Source: Euryodendron excelsum
Lineage: Eukaryota; Streptophyta; Magnoliopsida; Ericales; Pentaphylacaceae
Length of the DNA stretch: 64,000 bases
Reading direction: 5' to 3'
NCBI GenBank assembly: GCA_033060915.1
Contig: CM065394.1
Span: 31,268,501-31,332,500 of the forward strand
This document shows positions 59,116-64,000 of this stretch, piece after piece. Both the position numbers and the translations under genes were made by a program. The notes under the pieces are model-generated. The model was given only the letters and a program-made list of their open reading frames with translations, did not search any database and had not been told where the DNA came from. Numbering within the stretch: the stretch's first letter is position 1; every line of letters starts with the position of its first letter.

Positions 59116-61211
59116 TATAAGCACCCTATTTTTGCCCGCTCAGCATTTTTCGGCTCGACCGGGTTCAGGTTTCAAACACTACATCACACGCATGCTCAAG
59201 ATGAGCCTTTCAATCTCCAATCCAATCAACTGGTCGCTTCTCGGGCCCACAAAGACCCGCTGGAGCCATAAGCACCATTATTCCAGGCAGTTTTTCGGAC
59301 CGGGCGGTCTTGGAAACCAACGCCATCCAGGTAGCTTCCTAGGATCGGGCGATCTCGGGGACCAACACCTTATTAAGTTCCAGACGGTTCATTTCTGGCT
59401 CCTGCTAGCCCGCCAACGTAGAATGTCCGTTATTTTGTAGTTCTCCGAGACCACGCGTTCTCAGAGACCAACGCCACCAATTCAGGTAGCTTTCTGGGAC
59501 CAGGCATTCTTAGGAACCAACACCACCCCTACAGGTAGTTCTTTAAAACCGGGCTTTCTTAGAGACCAACACTGCACATGTAGTTTTCTGAGACCGGGCG
59601 GTCTCAAGAACCAACACCTAGGTTAACACCGGCACCTGTTAGCCCGACTCGGTGAAAAATGACCAAACCCGCACCTTTGGGCCTTTAAGCACGTTTTGGA
59701 AAAGTTCAAAATCCCTCAAAATGATAAGTCCATCCTTCTAAAATGTTGTTAAACCATTAAGCATCCCTCGCACGCCATTTGGTCCAAATCCGGTCCTATT
59801 CCGGCCTACTCCAATCAAAATGACTGTTTTGCCCCTAAACACCTCAACACTGCACAAACCATGCCGAATGGTAAAAGACTCTCCCAAAACCATCCCTGAA
59901 CAACCCAACACGCTTAACACAACACACCAAACCATTCCTAACCATTTCTAGCCAATTCGGTTCAAAATAACCCTTTTGCCCCTGGAAATCCAAATATGTC
60001 CTGAAACAGCACCGGCCTTGGGATTTCAAGCAAAGGGTTTCACCATACACCCTTGTTTAACTCGAGAGGGACCCTGCGACACCAAACTCACACGACTTGA
60101 TAAAAGTTCCCTGGAGCGTCTCACAGACGCTCTGCTTAAATTATCTTTTCTCCCCATTCCTTAGTTATAACGCACCGTCAACTAACTTGAGAAATGTGTA
60201 AATCAGGAAATTCTCGAAAGCTCGTCCATAGATCTTTCCATCGATACGGGTAGATCGGATAGATCACCTCCCGAAGCCCTTCATCGTATGGCTCAAACCC
60301 AGATACTTTGGACAATCCCCGGAGCGTCTCGCAGACGTTTTGCCAAGGTTAATTTTTTTTCCAATTCCCTTATTGAAACGCACGATCAAACGACCTGAGA
60401 AATGCGTAAATCTGGGAATTCCTAAAAGTATTTTCAAAGTACTTTCCATCGGTACAGTCCGATCGAAAGGATCGCTTCCCGAAGGCCTCGATCACACGAA
60501 ACAAAAACAGTCACTTTCGAACACCCTCGGAGCGTATCACAAACGCTCTGTAAAAGTGTCTTTTTATGCACGTTTCTCGAGACAAATATCTCATGCTTCC
60601 AAACACAATTTAAACTTTCCAAAAACATAAAAGTTCACCGGAAGCCCTAGGAGAAGATTGCGAGTACGACCGAATTCCCCAAAACCTTTTCGATTGACTA
60701 AATTATCGAGACAAAGTTTGGACGAACCTTCCCAATGATGGAGCGTATGCTACATGCCGTCAAATTTTGATCAGATCGACCAACTTTCGATCAACAGTTG
60801 AGATTCAACTAGTACACAGGGTGCCACGTGTCATTTTGGCAATGGAACAGTACCTGCGCATGTCCTACATGCGCCAGGTGAAATTTTGGCCAAGCGCATG
60901 TAGTACATGTGCCAGGCCTGTTCCAGAATGCCTATAAATACTAGACCCCCTTTGTATATTCCAACTTTGATTTCTAATGCGAAACTTTGCTGAAGTCACT
61001 CTAAAATTGTGAATCTCTATACACATTTCATCCCTCCAACACTTAGCTTAGATTTTATCATCCCCAAGCCTATATACTTCACATATAAAGCCTCATACAT
61101 CATCAAACACTCCCTACCAGCCCTCTAAGCCTTCTTGAAGTCATTCAAGCTTCAATCAAAGCATCCTTGGAGGACTACAAGTGTGTTGAAGGCAAAAGAT
61201 GGTATCCCTTT
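59116..61211 (+). mobile_element. Long LTR-like element, 5' part (copy 2 of the 24898 repeat)
   Basis: It starts AAGCACCCTATTTTTGCCCG, collinear with 24898-25945. Internal structure: a 45-60-bp tandem block with GACCGGGCGGTC-like motifs (59285-59615), three 208-bp units (60050-60600), twin palindromes (60860-60925), a TATA box (TATAAATA, about 60932) and a downstream leader-like stretch. This order (tandem repeats, TATA, leader) is what a long LTR would show. It is interrupted at 61211 by a solo LTR and seems to resume at 62982. Confidence 0.5.
60050..60600 (+). repeat. 208-bp tandem repeat with hairpins
   Basis: GGAGCGTCTC-type starts at 60113, 60321 and 60529 are spaced exactly 208 bp. Each unit continues with an ATTCCTTAGT/ATTCCCTTAT block, GAGAAATGYGTAAAT and TTTCCATCG. 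In the first unit GAGCGTCT (60114-60121) and AGACGCTC (60125-60132) form a perfect 8-bp stem. Confidence 0.8.
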
Positions 61212-62981
61212 TGTTGAGTCAATGCCTTGATTTTGATGATAACAAAACATGGTTAAATGATCTAATAATTCTACTTAGTGTGCATATGAATTATTAATTA
61301 GATCTTGACTTGAAGCTTATCATAATAGAGGATTTATGATGAAAAGCATGATGAAGTGATGTATTCTACAAAGCTGATATTATAAGAAGAAAAAGAAATC
61401 TCAAGTTGATGAAAATCCTAGATTGAAGATTGATAAGCATGAAAGAATAGCATATTCTACAATGGTGATTTTATAAGGGAATGAAGATGATGGATATCAA
61501 AGAAGAAGAATGAAAATGATCAAAGTCTTGATTTAAAAGATTGAAGACTTTGAGGACTTGAAGATATCTTGCAAGAATGGAAAAAGAAGAGACCAACTCA
61601 AAAACATAAAAGCTTTCTTGATAGATTTAAAGATGTCTTGAAGACATGGAAGGAATCACAAGATTTGGAAAGCTTTCTTGAGTTGTTGAAGTCTATGGAG
61701 AAGCCATGTTGATTGAAGAAATGAAGATTCTAAGTCATGGAAGCTCTCTTGAAAATCTTGAAGAAGACTTGAATCAATGGATGAAGCTATGATGATGGAA
61801 GAGCTCTACAAGTGATGAAAATGAAGAAAATTCACCTTGAATGGATTGAAGATGTTCTTGGAGTCATCTAATCTTGAAGAAGTGTTTGCAAGCTTTAAAA
61901 AAAAAAGCCTATTTAGATGGTCCTTGAAGAGATTGGAAGCTTTGAAAAAGAATGAAGAAAAGTTGCAAAAATATGGGTTTTGGTAAAAAGAGTCGACCCC
62001 TTAAGCAAAAAGAGTCGACTCATTCGAACAGAGCCTTGGATTTGTGCTGGAAGCTTAAAAGAGTCGACTCCTGGCCAAAAAGAGTCGACTCATTGCAACA
62101 AAGAACAACAATTCTGCAGACTGCTGAAAAGAGTCGACTCCTGGGACAAAAGAGTCGACTCATTTGGACAGTGACTTGAAAAAAAAATCTGCTGAAATGC
62201 AAAAAGAGTCGACTCATTGTGAAAAGAGTCGACCCCTAGACCGTAACGGCTAGTTTTCTGACAAACGGTATGGGCAAAACTGCAACCAAATCTTCTCCCA
62301 TACTTCTCCAACGGCTAGAATCGATCCATATCTATATATATGAGATACTTACAGCTTCAAAGAACAAGAGAAGAGCAATCATACCATTGATATCAAGTGC
62401 TTGAAGCTGAAAATCACCTGCACCTAACTGTCACATATTTTTGCTGAGTGTTTAAAGTTATCCATTGAGTTGTATTCATTCATATACTCACTAGGAGAGT
62501 CACTCTTTGTATAATCATCATTCATTCTCGTTTGGGTGGGTTTGTAACCGTATAAGTTTGAGTGTTCTTGGAAAAACACTTGTAAGTTTAAGAGAAGCTT
62601 GGACAAAATCTCTTGGGTTTTGAAAGCTTGGGAAGAAGCTTTTGTAAAGAGTGAGCTGGGCACTCGTGGCACAACCAGCAGCTGTGTAAGGAGTATTACA
62701 TAGTAGAATTCCTTCGAAAGGATCGAAGAAGAGAGGACGTAGGCAAGGTTGGCCGAACCTCTATAAATCTGGTGCACTTCTTTTTTGCCTCTGTTTTGTT
62801 TAATTGCTCACTATACATGTTTGCATAAATATATACATTGATATATACTCTACTTGCTTGATATATATATTTCGATTAATTGTTGTTAAAATACATAAAC
62901 AAGTTTTAATTGAGATTCTTGTTAAAAATTCTATAAAACCCAATTCACCCCCCCCTCTTGGGTTGCCTACTTGGGCCAACA
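61212..62981 (+). mobile_element. Solo LTR of a Copia-type retrotransposon, 1770 bp
   Basis: It starts TGTTGAGTCAATGCC and ends TTGGGCCAACA, so TGTTG/CAACA form the terminal inverted repeat. It is flanked by an exact 5-bp target duplication CCTTT (61207-61211 and 62982-62986). The ending with a C-run and CTCTTGGGTTGCC, and the early TTTTGATGATAACAAAACA, are typical of SIRE/Maximus-like Copia LTRs. No internal coding region remains, consistent with LTR-LTR recombination. Confidence 0.85.
61990..62235. repeat. Eight palindromic GAGTCGACTC motifs in the solo LTR
   Basis: AAAAGAGTCGACYC occurs at 61990, 62012, 62061, 62082, 62131, 62152, 62206 and 62226. It falls into four pairs spaced 20-22 bp within each pair. 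Six of the eight are the full palindrome GAGTCGACTC; the first and last read GAGTCGACCC. Confidence 0.9.
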
Positions 62982-64000
62982 CCTTTTACATTTGTGTTTT
63001 CCCCCACTCTTCTCTTCTCCCTCCTAGTCTACTTAGGCTGTTCTCTATTTTAATCCCCATCTTCAACCCCCCTTTCTTGCATGCTTAAGTCAATAGGGCT
63101 TTTAGATCATGCCTAGAGGAAAGCAAGTGAGAGCCACCGTGTAGAGGGATCTCTCACTAGCCTACTTTAAGATGGTATGGCCTAGGAGCCCTTTGTTTGT
63201 GTGGTGTAGCCTAAAAGCCTTATATGTGATCATAGCCCTTTGCATATTACTATTTTGATCATGTTTTGCATGCTTGGCTTCATTTTATGCTTGTTGTCAT
63301 GTTCTATGATGCTTATATTTCTTTTAAAACTCCATGTCATTTCCAAACTCTATATTTTTTTCAAAAATTGTTCCAAGAGTTGGCTCCTTGAAGTTTAGAA
63401 AAACCCCTACTGACCCCTAACTCTCATTTTGGCATCATTGCATTTTAACTTGCATAAAGGCTGCTTTCCATTTCTCTAATTTTCAAAATTTCCATTCTTT
63501 TAAGTATAGTGGTTGGAATGGCCCCATGGAACCCTCTCTTGAGTGGTCTCCATTTTGTTGGCCATATGAACCCTCTCTTGATGGAATGTTTCCCTTGAAA
63601 AATGATTTTCAAAATCCTTCTCAAAAGATGATTTTCAAAAATGCATTTTCTCTATCTTTGCAACAAAAATGATTTTCCAAAACTTGTCATTATTACTTTG
63701 ATTTTTGAAACCCCCACTCTTGTCAAGATAAAGGTTATAATGGCCATAAGGAAACCTTCCTTGGAATGGTCTCCAATCACCAACCATATAAACCATACTC
63801 TTGGCTAGAGTTAAAGTTTTTATGGAAATGATCTTCAAAAGGGTTGTCCACCAAAGTACATTGCATAACATGTTTTGTTTTTCAAAACTCTTTCCAAAAG
63901 TGCATTAAACTAGCTTCCAAAACCATTTTCCAATCCAACCCTAGGTTAACTTGACCCTAGTTATCCAACCCTAGGTTAACTTGACCCTAGTTGTCCAACT
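62982..64000 (+). mobile_element. Continuation of the long LTR-like element to the window edge
   Basis: After the second CCTTT the sequence resumes as pyrimidine-rich leader (CCCCCACTCTTCTCTTCTCC). Related blocks (GAACCCTCTCTTG, GGTCTCCA, AACCATATA) recur at 63511-63590 and 63731-63805. A 30-bp direct repeat (TCCAACCCTAGGTTAACTTG...) starts at 63934 and 63964, with a third copy starting at the window edge. No protein recognised. Confidence 0.4.

Noticed and set aside
59051..59440. 129-codon frame in the LTR-like repeat
   Set aside because: It runs over tandem non-coding repeats of the element and has no domain.
63933..64000. CCCTAG-containing repeat resembling telomeric sequence
   Set aside because: The unit is 30 bp with CCCTAGGTTAAC, not the plant telomere heptamer CCCTAAA. 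It is treated as an ordinary tandem repeat.
1..64000. tRNA, rRNA, CRISPR or bacterial-type operon features
   Set aside because: None seen. CRISPR-like regular spacing is absent, the tandem arrays are minisatellites, and the DNA is plant nuclear.

Overview
The window is nuclear DNA of a flowering plant, most likely a woody eudicot. This rests on split genes with GT-AG introns, long AT-rich intergenic stretches, CT/GA microsatellites, MITEs, plant LTR retrotransposon relics and plant-only families. The species cannot be fixed from the sequence alone. All exon models come from reading splice sites and matching remembered family structure, without transcripts.

Five genes look intact. (1) 599-2190 (+): a two-domain heavy-metal-associated isoprenylated protein (HIPP7-like), 328 aa, ending in a CaaX box. 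(2) 14406-16972 (-): a FATB-type acyl-ACP thioesterase, six exons, 376 aa, lacking the usual N-terminal hydrophobic anchor. (3) 20973-21924 (+): an HVA22/DP1-family protein, five exons, 138 aa, with four G-box ABREs and a CE1-like element upstream. (4) 37238-45276 (+): a DEK-domain chromatin protein, eleven exons, 589 aa. (5) 47460-49287 (+): a BAHD acyltransferase very close to omega-hydroxypalmitate O-feruloyl transferase (ASFT/HHT1), two exons, 428 aa. They serve unrelated roles (metal binding, plastid lipid export, ER/stress, chromatin, suberin) and are simply neighbours.

Broken genes: a steroleosin/HSD short-chain dehydrogenase (33127-35332, +) with exon 3 split between two partly duplicated copies and a 107-bp insertion in its last exon; a SAUR (52605-52934, -) with a premature stop, joined to a minisatellite; a C-terminal fragment resembling a DUF4408/cotton-fibre protein (30413-30520, +); a hAT transposase fragment (23955-24190, -); and a Ty3/gypsy chromovirus integrase-chromodomain relic (27076-27890, +) with its 3' LTR (27891-28450).

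Layout: 0-2.2 kb HIPP; 2.2-14.4 kb gene-free AT-rich DNA with MITEs; 14.4-17 kb thioesterase; 17-20.4 kb gene-free; 20.4-22 kb HVA22; 22-33 kb transposon relics; 33-45.3 kb HSD pseudogene and DEK gene in a zone of small segmental duplications (33.6-39.8 kb); 47-49.3 kb ASFT; 49.3-64 kb repeat-rich DNA with minisatellites, a SAUR pseudogene and a long LTR-like element carrying an inserted 1770-bp Copia-type solo LTR.

The most striking non-gene signal is the chromovirus LTR. It carries four perfect three-part heat-shock elements in about 125 bp, some with 10-bp phasing, upstream of its TATA box. That arrangement is best known from heat-activated Copia elements rather than chromoviruses.
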